From contig CAXBLG010000023.1 of NCBI GenBank assembly GCA_963976395.1, forward strand, positions 1 through 36,590: DNA of 36,590 bases, given 5' to 3'. This document shows positions 15,661 to 24,232 of the stretch, one piece after another; position 1 is the first letter of the stretch; each line of letters starts with the position of its first letter. The notes under the pieces were generated by a model. It saw nothing but the letters and a program-made list of their open reading frames with translations. It was not told where the DNA came from and did no database searches. The position numbers and the translations under genes are program-made. The stretch is from UBA11612 sp963976395. Its GTDB lineage: Bacteria; Pseudomonadota; Alphaproteobacteria; Rhodospirillales; Rhodospirillaceae.

Positions 15661-16460
15661 CCATCACTCTTTAGCCGAGTCAGTAGAATTTCCAGCCGAC
15701 TTAGAAATGGGCTTAAATCAGGGGGCGCTTCGAATTCAACGATGATCTGTCTTGGCCGAAGATTGGTTGTCCAAAGATGCTCTATTACTTCAAGTGCCGC
15801 ACCCTCAATGTCCATTTTCAGGAGATCAATATGGCGATGTCCCAGTTTTTGCGTGATCGAAGGTAAAGTCAGACACTCTGCTTCGAACCAATCATAAGAG
15901 GCTGTGATATTGGTAATGGAGCCGGATCTGTAATCCTGGAAGACAGTGCCGGAAGCATCGACCATCAAGGTGACGTCAGAGAAAAGCCGGACGGGCCCAT
16001 CCTTTGTCCATACGCCCCAGGGGTGGAACTGGAGGCGTGAATCGTTGGCAAAGCGCGTCATAAAGCGCGCGGACCTGGGCGTCGGATCAAAAAGATGAAC
16101 GGTGCATGACGCGGATTCGATTAATGCGAGATCAAAGCGGATGTCACCGCCGACACCAAAAGAATAGACAACGGACTCCGGAGTGAGCATTGCGGTGTAA
16201 GCCGCATAATTTCCTAATATCTGTGGCCTAGACGCGGCGGGAATCGCCAAATGACTGGCGATAAAGTTACGGAGAAGTCGTTGTCTCGTGGTGAAGAGCG
16301 TTAATGGGCTCAAACACCACTGCGCACTTTCTCTGAGTCTTCGCAATAGTACTGGCCAGATCAACTTCAATGCACGCGCCGGGTTATTCTGTTGAAACGT
16401 CGAAATCACGATGCCAGCTTGATGATGTGCACCGTATTTCTCGCGCGGTAATAAGGTCAT
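15588..16460 (-). CDS. FkbM-family methyltransferase
   Basis: 290 residues. The C-terminal two thirds match the Methyltransf_21/FkbM pattern: a SAM-binding strand VVYSFGVGGDIRFDLAL, the acidic strand end VHLFDPTP, and the hallmark HIDLLKMDIEGAALEVIEHL followed by PRQIIVEFE. The N-terminal region (about 1-90) is basic and may contact a membrane or partner. FkbM enzymes O-methylate hydroxyls, often on surface glycans. The gene begins 6 bases after the polymerase gene and is surely co-transcribed with it. Its 3' end overlaps the opposing PhyH gene by 73 bases. Confidence 0.88.
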   Translation of the reverse strand: MTLLPREKYGAHHQAGIVISTFQQNNPARALKLIWPVLLRRLRESAQWCLSPLTLFTTRQRLLRNFIASHLAIPAASRPQILGNYAAYTAMLTPESVVYSFGVGGDIRFDLALIESASCTVHLFDPTPRSARFMTRFANDSRLQFHPWGVWTKDGPVRLFSDVTLMVDASGTVFQDYRSGSITNITASYDWFEAECLTLPSITQKLGHRHIDLLKMDIEGAALEVIEHLWTTNLRPRQIIVEFEAPPDLSPFLSRLEILLTRLKSDGYFLVPLDRGSLYTDSIELLAVRS

Positions 16461-16466
16461 TTATAA

Positions 16467-17693
16467 TTAGACCCGCACGGTAGGGGGCTGCGTTTGTGGA
16501 GCATTCGCTAAGTCTTGGTTAGGCCAGGGCTTTAACCAGTACGGTGAAGAATCCCGTGTTGTGAGCAAATAAAGCACAAATATATCGAACATCGACATGT
16601 ACCAGAAGATGTGCTCTTGAAAGAGCGAGTCGAGAAATAGGGGAACAAGAAATATAAGAAGTAGCGGTTTGTGAGTCATGCGTTTGACGTAGAACCCAAG
16701 CAATAGAAGCCCTAAGACGAGGCCGTGGGTTGCGAGCAAGGTTAGAAGGGCGTTGTGCGGGTATCCTCCTGTGCTGATTGTATAGCGCTCCGAAAAATTT
16801 CCGAAGAAAGGGTTGTTGCCGATAAACTGCCAAGTCTCCTGCCATATGCCCGCTCGCCCAGAGAGCTGGTTTACAATGATGTCGAAGGATAGGTTGCTCA
16901 AGGTACCCGCAGTGTCCCGGGTCATCTGTGCGACAATTGTTCCCAGGGCCAGAAGCCCGATGCTTGCCGACGTCAATACTGCGAAAGTATGGCGCTTTCG
17001 CCAGCCGTTGTCTGCAATATCCATAAAAAAAGCAACGCCGAAAAAAATTCCCACACTCAAAATGCCCGATCTTTTAAAATTAAGAAGTAGGGCTCCAAGC
17101 AGAAATACAATGACGATCCATCGTGTGCGCTTGGAAAAAGGCACCATGTAGGCAATGAGAATACCCATCAGCATTTTTGCGCCGGCGATGGTCGAACTTA
17201 TGGAAAGACCTTGCGGACGGATGAGATACCAAAGGGATTCATCACCGACCTTCTGGACGAAAGTGAACTCCCCACCCGTTACCATTTGCTGTTCGGGAAA
17301 GAAAAACCGCAGACCAAGTGAGAATTGGATGTAAATCGTAAAGGCTTCCACGGCGATGAAAAACAAGACAACTTTCCATACTGTATCGTTAAGCGTTCGC
17401 GCGGTCAGGTAGGCTGCGACTAAAAGCAAGCCGCCCACAAAGCCGTTGTTGATGAGCAAACTATCTGGAAAGGTATTTGTGAAAGTAACGCCGAGCGTTG
17501 CGTTTACGATAACGCCAAACGCGAACAGAAAATATGGCCAATCGCCTTTGGAGATGGACGGCCGGTACACCAAGATCGAGAATGCCGCCAAAACTGCCCA
17601 CATCATATGCGGGACTTGCCCAACGATGGGTAGAACTGCGTTGGGCAGGACGAGCAAGGCGCCTTGGAGGATGCGGAGGGGCCTTAGAGTCAT
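16467..17693 (-). CDS. O-antigen polymerase/ligase-like membrane protein (Wzy family)
   Basis: 408 residues with 10-12 predicted membrane helices. The large periplasmic loop carries the Wzy_C/RfaL-type pattern GRAGIWQETWQFIGNNPFFGNF, then YPHNALLTLLATHG, with the conserved Arg/Trp and His expected for O-antigen polymerase or ligase activity. It is the first gene of a minus-strand pair with the FkbM methyltransferase and is divergent from the RlmI-like gene. Polymerase and ligase cannot be told apart from sequence; the flippase next door favours polymerase. Confidence 0.85.
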   Translation of the reverse strand: MTLRPLRILQGALLVLPNAVLPIVGQVPHMMWAVLAAFSILVYRPSISKGDWPYFLFAFGVIVNATLGVTFTNTFPDSLLINNGFVGGLLLVAAYLTARTLNDTVWKVVLFFIAVEAFTIYIQFSLGLRFFFPEQQMVTGGEFTFVQKVGDESLWYLIRPQGLSISSTIAGAKMLMGILIAYMVPFSKRTRWIVIVFLLGALLLNFKRSGILSVGIFFGVAFFMDIADNGWRKRHTFAVLTSASIGLLALGTIVAQMTRDTAGTLSNLSFDIIVNQLSGRAGIWQETWQFIGNNPFFGNFSERYTISTGGYPHNALLTLLATHGLVLGLLLLGFYVKRMTHKPLLLIFLVPLFLDSLFQEHIFWYMSMFDIFVLYLLTTRDSSPYWLKPWPNQDLANAPQTQPPTVRV

Positions 17694-17730
17694 GGATGAT
17701 TAGGCTCGCACAATTTGAGCAGCTATCGGT

Positions 17731-17766
17731 TTTGTCGCGTATCCTTTGAAGAGACGCAACGACAAA
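17731..17766. promoter_or_regulatory. Inverted repeat upstream of the RlmI-like gene
   Basis: TTTGTCG (17731-17737) and CGACAAA (17760-17766) are perfect 7-base inverted arms around a 22-base centre that contains a second small GCGT/ACGC pair. It lies in the divergent region between the Wzy-like gene and the rRNA methyltransferase gene. It could be a regulator site or a leader hairpin; it may also be chance. Confidence 0.25.
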
Positions 17767-17831
17767 GGTGAATTGTTCGCCTTGTGTTTATGAGCTTCTC
17801 GCGCAGGGGCCTGGCGGCTAATGTGCGGCCC

Positions 17832-19034
17832 ATGTCACATATTTCAAATCCTCCTTATCCGCGTATTACCTTAAAGAAGGGGGCTCATAAGCGCCTCCTG
17901 TCGGGCCATCCGTGGATCTATTCGAACGAAGTGAATATGGACCTTGCAGCTAAAGCGCTGCCCCTAGGGTCTTTCGTTACAATTAGTGAGGCGTCGGGAA
18001 AGCCTCTCGCAACCGCGTATTTCAATTCTAAGACGTTAATTGCAGCGCGGGTGCTCTCTCTCGCTCCAGATGTTGCGATTGATACGGCGTTTATATCCGC
18101 CCGTTTCAATTCTGCATTGAAATTGCGCACACGGCTTTTTGACGAGCCCTTTTACCGTCTTGTTCACGCAGAAGCGGACGGTTTGCCGGGGCTTGTCGTG
18201 GACCGTTTCGATAATGCGTATGTCTTGCAGCCCAATACGGCAGGCATGGAGGCTCTGATTGATGTGATTGTCTCGAGCCTTAAGCAAACTCTGCTGCCGC
18301 ACACGATTGTTATTCGCGGAGATAGCGTTTCACGCAAGTTGGAAGGTCTCGAGGATAGTGTGCGATGCGTACTAGGTGAGTCCTCGGCTCCGGTCGCCGT
18401 GCGTGAAAATGGCGTGACCTTTTTTGCTGATCTCATGACTGGCCAGAAGACAGGGTGGTTTTTTGATCAGCGTGACAATCATGCCTTCATAGCATCTTTG
18501 AGCGGTGGTGCGTCGGTTCTGGACCTGTACACTCATACCGGAGGTTTCGCGCTGGCTTGTGCATCAGCAGGCGCAACATCGGTTACTGCAGTTGATAGAT
18601 CCGCGACCGCTCTTAAATTAGCGAGAAAAGCCGCCGTCGCAAATCAGCTGACGGATAGATGTACTTTTAAACAAAACGAGGTTTTTCCGTTTTTAGATGA
18701 AGCTGTTTCCAACAAGCAAAATTGGGATGTCGTCATTGCTGACCCGCCGCCGTTCATAAAATCTAAGAAAGATTTGAAAGCGGGGCTGCAAGGGTACCGT
18801 AAGCTGAGCCGCCTATGCGCTTTAACCACCGCGCCGGGTGGATTTTTATTTGTAGCATCGTGCAGCCACAACGCGCCGCTAGAAGAGTTCACGGCCGCTG
18901 TTGTGCGCGGAGTCGCAGACGCCGGGCGCTCGGGGCGCGTTATCCGCACCTCCGGTGCGGGGCCCGATCATCCCATCCACGCCCTATTGCCTGAAAGCGC
19001 CTATCTCAAAGCGTTGGTATTACAGCTGGACTAG
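17832..19034 (+). CDS. Class I SAM-dependent rRNA methyltransferase, RlmI-like (PUA + Rossmann)
   Basis: 400 residues from the ATG at 17832. The N-terminal PUA domain (RITLKKGAHKRLLSGHPWIYSNEV) is followed by FYRLVHAEADGLPGLVVDRF, GQKTGWFFDQRDN, the SAM-binding VLDLYTHTGGFALACASAGA, the acidic AVDRS and the catalytic-site DPPPFIKSKKDL, ending with VASCSHN. This order matches the RlmI group that makes m5C in 23S rRNA; the exact target base is not certain. An in-frame ATG at 17784 would add 16 residues that look unlike the family. Neither start has a clear ribosome site. The last 29 bases overlap the convergent TPR-methyltransferase gene. Confidence 0.9.
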   Translation: MSHISNPPYPRITLKKGAHKRLLSGHPWIYSNEVNMDLAAKALPLGSFVTISEASGKPLATAYFNSKTLIAARVLSLAPDVAIDTAFISARFNSALKLRTRLFDEPFYRLVHAEADGLPGLVVDRFDNAYVLQPNTAGMEALIDVIVSSLKQTLLPHTIVIRGDSVSRKLEGLEDSVRCVLGESSAPVAVRENGVTFFADLMTGQKTGWFFDQRDNHAFIASLSGGASVLDLYTHTGGFALACASAGATSVTAVDRSATALKLARKAAVANQLTDRCTFKQNEVFPFLDEAVSNKQNWDVVIADPPPFIKSKKDLKAGLQGYRKLSRLCALTTAPGGFLFVASCSHNAPLEEFTAAVVRGVADAGRSGRVIRTSGAGPDHPIHALLPESAYLKALVLQLD

Positions 19035-19932
19035 CCAATTTGGGACGCATGACAAACACCAGCCCTGGAACATCAACGCCTTTCTCTTGTCGGTAATATG
19101 TGTCGCTGGACGCAACGATGGTAAAGCCGGCCTCTTCACTTATAGCGGTTATGTATCCATAGCTGTGACTGAACCTGTGCTCCTTACCGAGTTTGTAGCT
19201 TTCTCCGTCATAACGCTGAACCGTGAATGCGAGAACCCCGGTCTCTGAAAGAACCTTATGTGCTGCACGTATGATCGGCGCAAGATCACCCAGGTAAACA
19301 AAAGAGTCTGCGGCAACAATCAAGTCGCAAGGTTCACCCTGACTTCGCAGGGCTAACGTCATGTCCATGACGATAAGCTGATCGTAGATATTTTTTGCTA
19401 GCGCGGCTTTAATCATGCCGGGTGAAAGATCGGCACCGCCAAGCCAGTGTGTTAGATCACGCAAAGCCATTCCGGCTAATCCGGTGCCGCACCCAAGATC
19501 GAGAGTTCTTGTAAATCGGCGTCCTGGTACAACGGCCTCAATTGCATCGCGTAGCAACGCGGGGGCACGGTATTTCAACCCCCCAGTTAGCGCCGAATCG
19601 AACCTGGGGGCATATTCATCGAACAGGCGGCGTACATAGGCTTCCGGCATCGAGGTCGTGACTGTGTTCTCGGCCAGCAAGTTAAGCTGTAAAATCGCAC
19701 CCATTGAATCGGCCGGATCGACGGCGAGATACGCGCGGAATGCGCCGAGCGCATCCTCCGGCCGGTCTGCCTCCACCAGCATCTCGCCCAAGGCAAACAG
19801 GCCTTCTGCCCACGCCGGTGCTAGTTCCAGTACCTGCACCATCATTTCCACGGCAGCCGCGCTATCACCCTCCTGGCGCAGAGCCTGGGCATAGGAAAAG
19901 CGTCGGTCCGCTGTAAAGTTGCCTGAGGGCAT
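19006..19932 (-). CDS. TPR-repeat SAM-dependent methyltransferase
   Basis: 308 residues. Two to three TPR units at about 10-80 (the pattern 'A.....G....A...M..VLELAP.W', 'GE.L...DRPEDALGAFRAYLAVDP') precede a class I methyltransferase domain with motif I RTLDLGCGTGLAG (142-154), GADLS as the acidic strand end, and DLIVAADSFVYLGDL. This fusion is common in alphaproteobacteria, but its substrate is not established. It converges on the RlmI-like gene with a 29-base overlap and is divergent from the agmatine deiminase gene. Confidence 0.87.
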   Translation of the reverse strand: MPSGNFTADRRFSYAQALRQEGDSAAAVEMMVQVLELAPAWAEGLFALGEMLVEADRPEDALGAFRAYLAVDPADSMGAILQLNLLAENTVTTSMPEAYVRRLFDEYAPRFDSALTGGLKYRAPALLRDAIEAVVPGRRFTRTLDLGCGTGLAGMALRDLTHWLGGADLSPGMIKAALAKNIYDQLIVMDMTLALRSQGEPCDLIVAADSFVYLGDLAPIIRAAHKVLSETGVLAFTVQRYDGESYKLGKEHRFSHSYGYITAISEEAGFTIVASSDTYYRQEKGVDVPGLVFVMRPKLASPAVIPTL

Positions 19933-20021
19933 GAGATGCTCGAGGTTAAGGGCGCGCTCTTATACACACGGCAACAAGATTGTCACTATGTCACCATTGC
20001 AAGGAAGCGCTCGAGCCAGTA

Positions 20022-21068
20022 ATGACACGCCCCATGTCAAAGCACATACATAAACAACCCGCCGAGTGGGAGCCTCATAGCGCCGTTTGGTCCGCGTGGC
20101 CGAGCGACGGCGAACTTTGGCTTGAGAATCTGGAACCGGCGCGGCAAGAGGTTGCGGCGCTTTACAAGGCGGTCGCCGACCTAAATCCTGCTACCGGAAC
20201 GCCTCGCGGCGAGAGTCTTAAAATTCTTGCCTGCGGCGAAGAAGCGGTGACCTCGGCGCAGGCAGCCCTTCACGGGACGGGTGCCGAGATCATCCCCGCG
20301 ACCTTCGGCGACATATGGCTCAGGGATACTGCGCCGATTTTTGTAAAGGCAGATGGTCAACTGTCAGCGGCGTGCTTCAAATTCAACGGTTGGGGTGGAA
20401 AGTACGTTTTAGAGGGCGATGAAGACGTTGCATCCTTCGTTGCGTCTCGATCAGGCATTGTCTCTGTTTCATACGATTGGATTCTTGAAGGCGGGTCTAT
20501 AGATGTCGATGGTGTCGGAACGGCGTTGACAACCCGTCAGTGTTTGCTCAATGCCAATCGCAATCCTAACTTGAGCCAGTTCGACATTGAGCAGCGCCTC
20601 ACTCAGTCTCTGGGCATAGAAAAACTTATTTGGCTTGGTGACGGCCTCGCCAACGATCATACCGATGGACATATCGATAACATTGTCCGCTTTGTAAGCC
20701 CGGGCGTTGTGGCATGCATGGAGCCGGAAGGTGCGGATGATCCGAACCGTGATGCCTTGCTTGCAATTATTGCCGATCTGAAAGCCGGTACTGACGTTAC
20801 CGGCCGCAAGCTGGAGATTGTGACGATACCCTCCCCGGGCCGGGTGGAGGATGCGGATGGTGAACTCATTCCCGCCAGTTTCATGAATTTCTATGTCGGT
20901 AACACGACCGTTGTTGTCCCCACATACGGTACAAAGGCAGATGACCGGGCGGTTGAGCAAATCGCCAAGCTGTTTTCAACGCGCCGGACTGTGGGGTTGC
21001 CCGCCAATTATGTTATAACCGGCGGCGGGTCGTTTCACTGCATTACCCAGCAGCAGCCCGCAGTTTAA
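20022..21068 (+). CDS. aguA: Agmatine deiminase
   Basis: Hydrolyses agmatine to N-carbamoylputrescine and ammonia. About 348 residues. PAEWEPHSAVWSAWP at the N-terminus, FGDIWLRDTAPIF, FNGWGGKY, LEGGSIDVDG, the substrate-binding LANDHTDGHIDN and the catalytic Cys in GGGSFHCITQQQP near the C-terminus are all diagnostic of the agmatine deiminase branch of the guanidino-modifying superfamily. The start is uncertain: ATGs at 20022 and 20034 are both possible, and a TTG at 19980 is unlikely. The amidase that takes its product follows after 15 bases. Confidence 0.96.
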   Translation: MTRPMSKHIHKQPAEWEPHSAVWSAWPSDGELWLENLEPARQEVAALYKAVADLNPATGTPRGESLKILACGEEAVTSAQAALHGTGAEIIPATFGDIWLRDTAPIFVKADGQLSAACFKFNGWGGKYVLEGDEDVASFVASRSGIVSVSYDWILEGGSIDVDGVGTALTTRQCLLNANRNPNLSQFDIEQRLTQSLGIEKLIWLGDGLANDHTDGHIDNIVRFVSPGVVACMEPEGADDPNRDALLAIIADLKAGTDVTGRKLEIVTIPSPGRVEDADGELIPASFMNFYVGNTTVVVPTYGTKADDRAVEQIAKLFSTRRTVGLPANYVITGGGSFHCITQQQPAV

Positions 21069-21083
21069 GAGGCCGGATCTCAA

Positions 21084-21932
21084 ATGAGCACAGTCACGGT
21101 TGCCGCTATTCAATGCGCATTCTCGGAAAGTATTTCCGAGAATCTGGATCGCATTGAAGGGTTTATTGAACAGGCTGCTAAGCAGGGCGCCAAAGTTATT
21201 TTGCCCCCAGAGTTACTTCAGGGGCATTACTTCTGTGTCGAAGAAAAGGAAAAGCATTTCGACAATGCTTTTCCTGTTGCGACTCATCCTGTGGTTATCA
21301 GCTTATCCGGCGTTGCAAAAAGGCTGGGTGTTGTCATCCCGGCATCGATATTCGAGCGCGACGGGCAGCATTTCTACAACAGCCTTGCCATGATCGATTC
21401 TGATGGTGAGGTGCTTGGTGTGTATCGCAAAAGTCATATTCCCGACGGACCGGGATACGAAGAAAAATTCTATTTCCGTCCGGGCAATAGCGGGTTTAAG
21501 ACGTGGCCGACAAAATTCGGGAAGATTGGAGTCGGCATTTGTTGGGATCAGTGGTTCCCGGAAGCGGCCCGCGCCATGATGTTACAAGGTGCAGATATAC
21601 TGTTTTATCCCACCGCCATCGGGTCTGAGCCCGACCACCCTGAGTTCGATACCAAAAATCTCTGGCAGCGCGCGATGATCGGCCATTCGGTATCAAATGT
21701 CGTTCCTATCATTGCGGCAAATCGTATAGGCACCGAAAACGGCCAAACCTTTTACGGCTCGTCCTTTATCACCGACCAGCGCGGCGAGAAAGTTCAGGAG
21801 ATGGGTCGGGATAACGAAGGTATTATTTGTGCAGATATCGATGTGGAAGAGGTGCGGCGGAATCGGGCAGCCTTCGGCTTCTTCAGAGATCGGCGCCCTG
21901 ATCTCTACGGCATACTGGCCGACGATAAGTAA
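21084..21932 (+). CDS. aguB: N-carbamoylputrescine amidase
   Basis: Nitrilase-superfamily amidase that hydrolyses N-carbamoylputrescine to putrescine, CO2 and ammonia. 282 residues with the complete Glu-Lys-Cys triad: E43 in PPELLQGHYFC, K116 in YRKSHIPDGPGYEEKFYF and C153 in VGICWDQWFPEAAR. The DGPGYEEKFYF and WDQWFPE stretches are the hallmark of this subgroup. With aguA directly upstream it completes the arginine-decarboxylase-dependent putrescine route; the decarboxylase itself is not in the window. Confidence 0.96.
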   Translation: MSTVTVAAIQCAFSESISENLDRIEGFIEQAAKQGAKVILPPELLQGHYFCVEEKEKHFDNAFPVATHPVVISLSGVAKRLGVVIPASIFERDGQHFYNSLAMIDSDGEVLGVYRKSHIPDGPGYEEKFYFRPGNSGFKTWPTKFGKIGVGICWDQWFPEAARAMMLQGADILFYPTAIGSEPDHPEFDTKNLWQRAMIGHSVSNVVPIIAANRIGTENGQTFYGSSFITDQRGEKVQEMGRDNEGIICADIDVEEVRRNRAAFGFFRDRRPDLYGILADDK

Positions 21933-21950
21933 GTGGTGCTATCCGCAGGT

Positions 21951-23195
21951 CTATTTTTGAGTCCGCGCAGCATAGGCCTCAACCTCTTCCATCACGCGTA
22001 GCAAGTTGCCGCCCCATATTTTAGCGATGTCATCTTCGGAGTATCCGCGTTTCACCAGCTCAACGGTGACGTTTAAGGTTTCAGAAGCGTTGTTCCAGCC
22101 GGTGATGCCGCCGCCGCCGTTAAAGTCGGAGGCAATCCCGACATGATCAATGCCGATGCGTTTCACTGCGTAGTCGATGTGATCGGCCAAGTCTGAAACA
22201 CCGGCTTTCGGCCATTTCGTGTTTATGTCTTCCGCGGCTGAGAAGTAGGTGTCTAGTTGCTCCGGAGTCATTTTCTGAAATCCTCCAGGCTCGTTGAGTC
22301 CCATTTTTTCGCGCAATGCACTTAATGCGGTTGTTTTTGCCACGGGGGGTTCGCGCAAATAGATATCAAAGGCCACAATTTGCGCCACGCCGCCCGACTT
22401 TTTTATGGCGTCCAGTTCTGCATCACTGAGATTGCGCGGGTGATCGTAAACACCCTTTACCGCTGAATGGCTGGCGATCACCGGGGCCTTCGATAGAGCC
22501 AGAACATCAAGTGTGGTTTGTTCGCCCGCGTGCGAGATATCTACCATAATGCCGAGGGTATTGAGGCGTGCGACAACTTTTTTGCCCAGCTCTGATAAGC
22601 CGCCGTGTTCTGCTTCAGCTTCTCCCTCGAATGGCTGGGCGGAATCACCTAGTTCATTGTGGCCGTTGTGTAAAAGCCCAAGGTAGCGCGCTCCATAGTC
22701 ATAAAATACATCGAGAAGTCGCAGATCGGTGCCCATGGGAAAGCCGTTTTCCATGCCGATCACCACAGCCTTGCGGCCGCTGGCTGAAATACGACGCACG
22801 TCAGCGGCGGTGTGGGCAAGCCCGATCTTGTCCGGATAAGTTTCCTCGGTAAGTTTGTGAATGGCCGCGAATTTCTTGAATGCGTCGGATAAGGCCTGTG
22901 CGTTCCCGGGAACTGTCCGCTCGCCCTGTCCCACGTAAACGATCAGGAAAACCGTATCCAAGCCGCCTTCGGTCATCGTCGGTAAATGGACCTGCTGTCC
23001 GCGCGGTCCGGGCTTCATCATGTCGTAGGCATCGGTGCCGAAGTCGAACGGGATATCGACATGGGTATCAACAGTTAGTACCCGGTCATGAATTGCGCGG
23101 GCGCGCGACATGAGATCTGCATTAGTCTCGGCAAGTGAGCCGGTGCTGGCCAGGAGCGCACATCCCATCAAGAATATCGTTGAAATGCGCGTCAT
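21951..23195 (-). CDS. Exported membrane-type dipeptidase (peptidase M19)
   Basis: 414 residues. The N-terminus MTRISTIFLMGCALLASTGSLAE is a signal peptide with a type I site after SLA; a lipobox reading (LMGC) is less likely because the hydrophobic core runs past the Cys. Zinc ligands follow the renal-dipeptidase order: H45-x-D47 in DTHVDIPF, bridging E149 in IGMENGFP, H222 in VDISHAG and H243 in ASHSAV, plus Asp in GIASDFNGGG. YLGLLHNGHNELGDS is a family hallmark. It is the last gene of the mutA-mutB-meaB unit, 11 bases after meaB. A direct link to methylmalonyl-CoA metabolism is not obvious; peptide breakdown feeding branched-chain amino acid catabolism is one guess. Confidence 0.93.
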   Translation of the reverse strand: MTRISTIFLMGCALLASTGSLAETNADLMSRARAIHDRVLTVDTHVDIPFDFGTDAYDMMKPGPRGQQVHLPTMTEGGLDTVFLIVYVGQGERTVPGNAQALSDAFKKFAAIHKLTEETYPDKIGLAHTAADVRRISASGRKAVVIGMENGFPMGTDLRLLDVFYDYGARYLGLLHNGHNELGDSAQPFEGEAEAEHGGLSELGKKVVARLNTLGIMVDISHAGEQTTLDVLALSKAPVIASHSAVKGVYDHPRNLSDAELDAIKKSGGVAQIVAFDIYLREPPVAKTTALSALREKMGLNEPGGFQKMTPEQLDTYFSAAEDINTKWPKAGVSDLADHIDYAVKRIGIDHVGIASDFNGGGGITGWNNASETLNVTVELVKRGYSEDDIAKIWGGNLLRVMEEVEAYAARTQK

Positions 23196-23206
23196 GGCGG
23201 TCTCCT

Positions 23207-24223
23207 TTACATGCCGAAGGCGGCGAGAATTTTATCTACCGCGAGTGTGGGTGTCAGCTTACCGTCGCCCACGTTTTTTTCCAATTCTGGTATCAGGACT
23301 TGAACCTTTGGATCGGTTTTGACGCGAGTCATCAGGCGGTCATCGACCATGGACCACATCCAACGAATCTGTTGCTTGCGCCGCTTGGCTGTCCATCCAC
23401 CTGTGTCTAGCATTGTGCGGCGGTACAGATCGATTTTATCCCACAGCCCATCAAGACCCACATTATCTTGCGCGCTGATGGTAATGACCGGTGGTGTCCA
23501 ATCAGGGCTATTGGGCGTGATGATGCGTAAGGCATGTTGGTAATCGGCTGCTGTCACTGCAGCCCTCTTGGCATTGTCACCATCGGCTTTGGTGATGGCA
23601 ATCATGTCGGCGATTTCCAAAACACCTTTTTTGATTCCCTGCAATTCGTCGCCGCCTCCGGCGATCATGAGCACCAAAAAAAAATCGACCATTTCAGAGA
23701 CGGTAATTTCACTTTGGCCGACACCGACAGTCTCGACCAAGATGACGTCGTAGCCCGCAGCTTCGCAGACCAGGATGGCTTCACGTGTCGCCCGCGCAAC
23801 CCCACCTAGAGTACCGCCGGTGGGTGAGGGGCGAATAAACGCGCCGGGGTCGACAGACAGCCGCGCCATGCGTGTCTTATCGCCCAATATGCTGCCGCCC
23901 GTGCGCGACGATGTCGGGTCTACCGCCAGCACGGCGACTTTGTGTCCTGCCGTCGTTAGCATCGTGCCGAACGCATCAATAAAGGTACTTTTCCCTGCGC
24001 CCGGCAAGCCGCTGACGCCGATGCGCAGGCTACGGCCAGTTTTAGGCAACAGGCCGACTAGCATTTCTTGGGCCAACGCTTGATGCGACGGATTGCGGGA
24101 CTCGATCAGAGTGATGGCGCGCGCGAGCTTAGCCGTGTCACCGGACATAACGCCGGAAACGTACTGGTCCGCTGTTTGAAGCGAGCGAGTATTTCCGTTG
24201 GAAGGTTTATCGGCGTCGGGCAA
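23207..24223 (-). CDS. meaB: Methylmalonyl-CoA mutase-associated G3E GTPase (MeaB/ArgK family)
   Basis: Chaperone GTPase that protects and reloads the cobalamin cofactor of methylmalonyl-CoA mutase. 338 residues with Walker A GLPGAGKST (72-80), VDPTSSRTGGSILGDKTRM, the switch DVILVETVGVGQSE, the NKxD-equivalent ITKADGDN and a C-terminal dimerisation tail. Older databases call it ArgK transport kinase, which is misleading here. It follows mutB after 9 bases, as expected for a functional partner. Confidence 0.95.
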   Translation of the reverse strand: MPDADKPSNGNTRSLQTADQYVSGVMSGDTAKLARAITLIESRNPSHQALAQEMLVGLLPKTGRSLRIGVSGLPGAGKSTFIDAFGTMLTTAGHKVAVLAVDPTSSRTGGSILGDKTRMARLSVDPGAFIRPSPTGGTLGGVARATREAILVCEAAGYDVILVETVGVGQSEITVSEMVDFFLVLMIAGGGDELQGIKKGVLEIADMIAITKADGDNAKRAAVTAADYQHALRIITPNSPDWTPPVITISAQDNVGLDGLWDKIDLYRRTMLDTGGWTAKRRKQQIRWMWSMVDDRLMTRVKTDPKVQVLIPELEKNVGDGKLTPTLAVDKILAAFGM

Positions 24224-24232
24224 GCGTAGATC

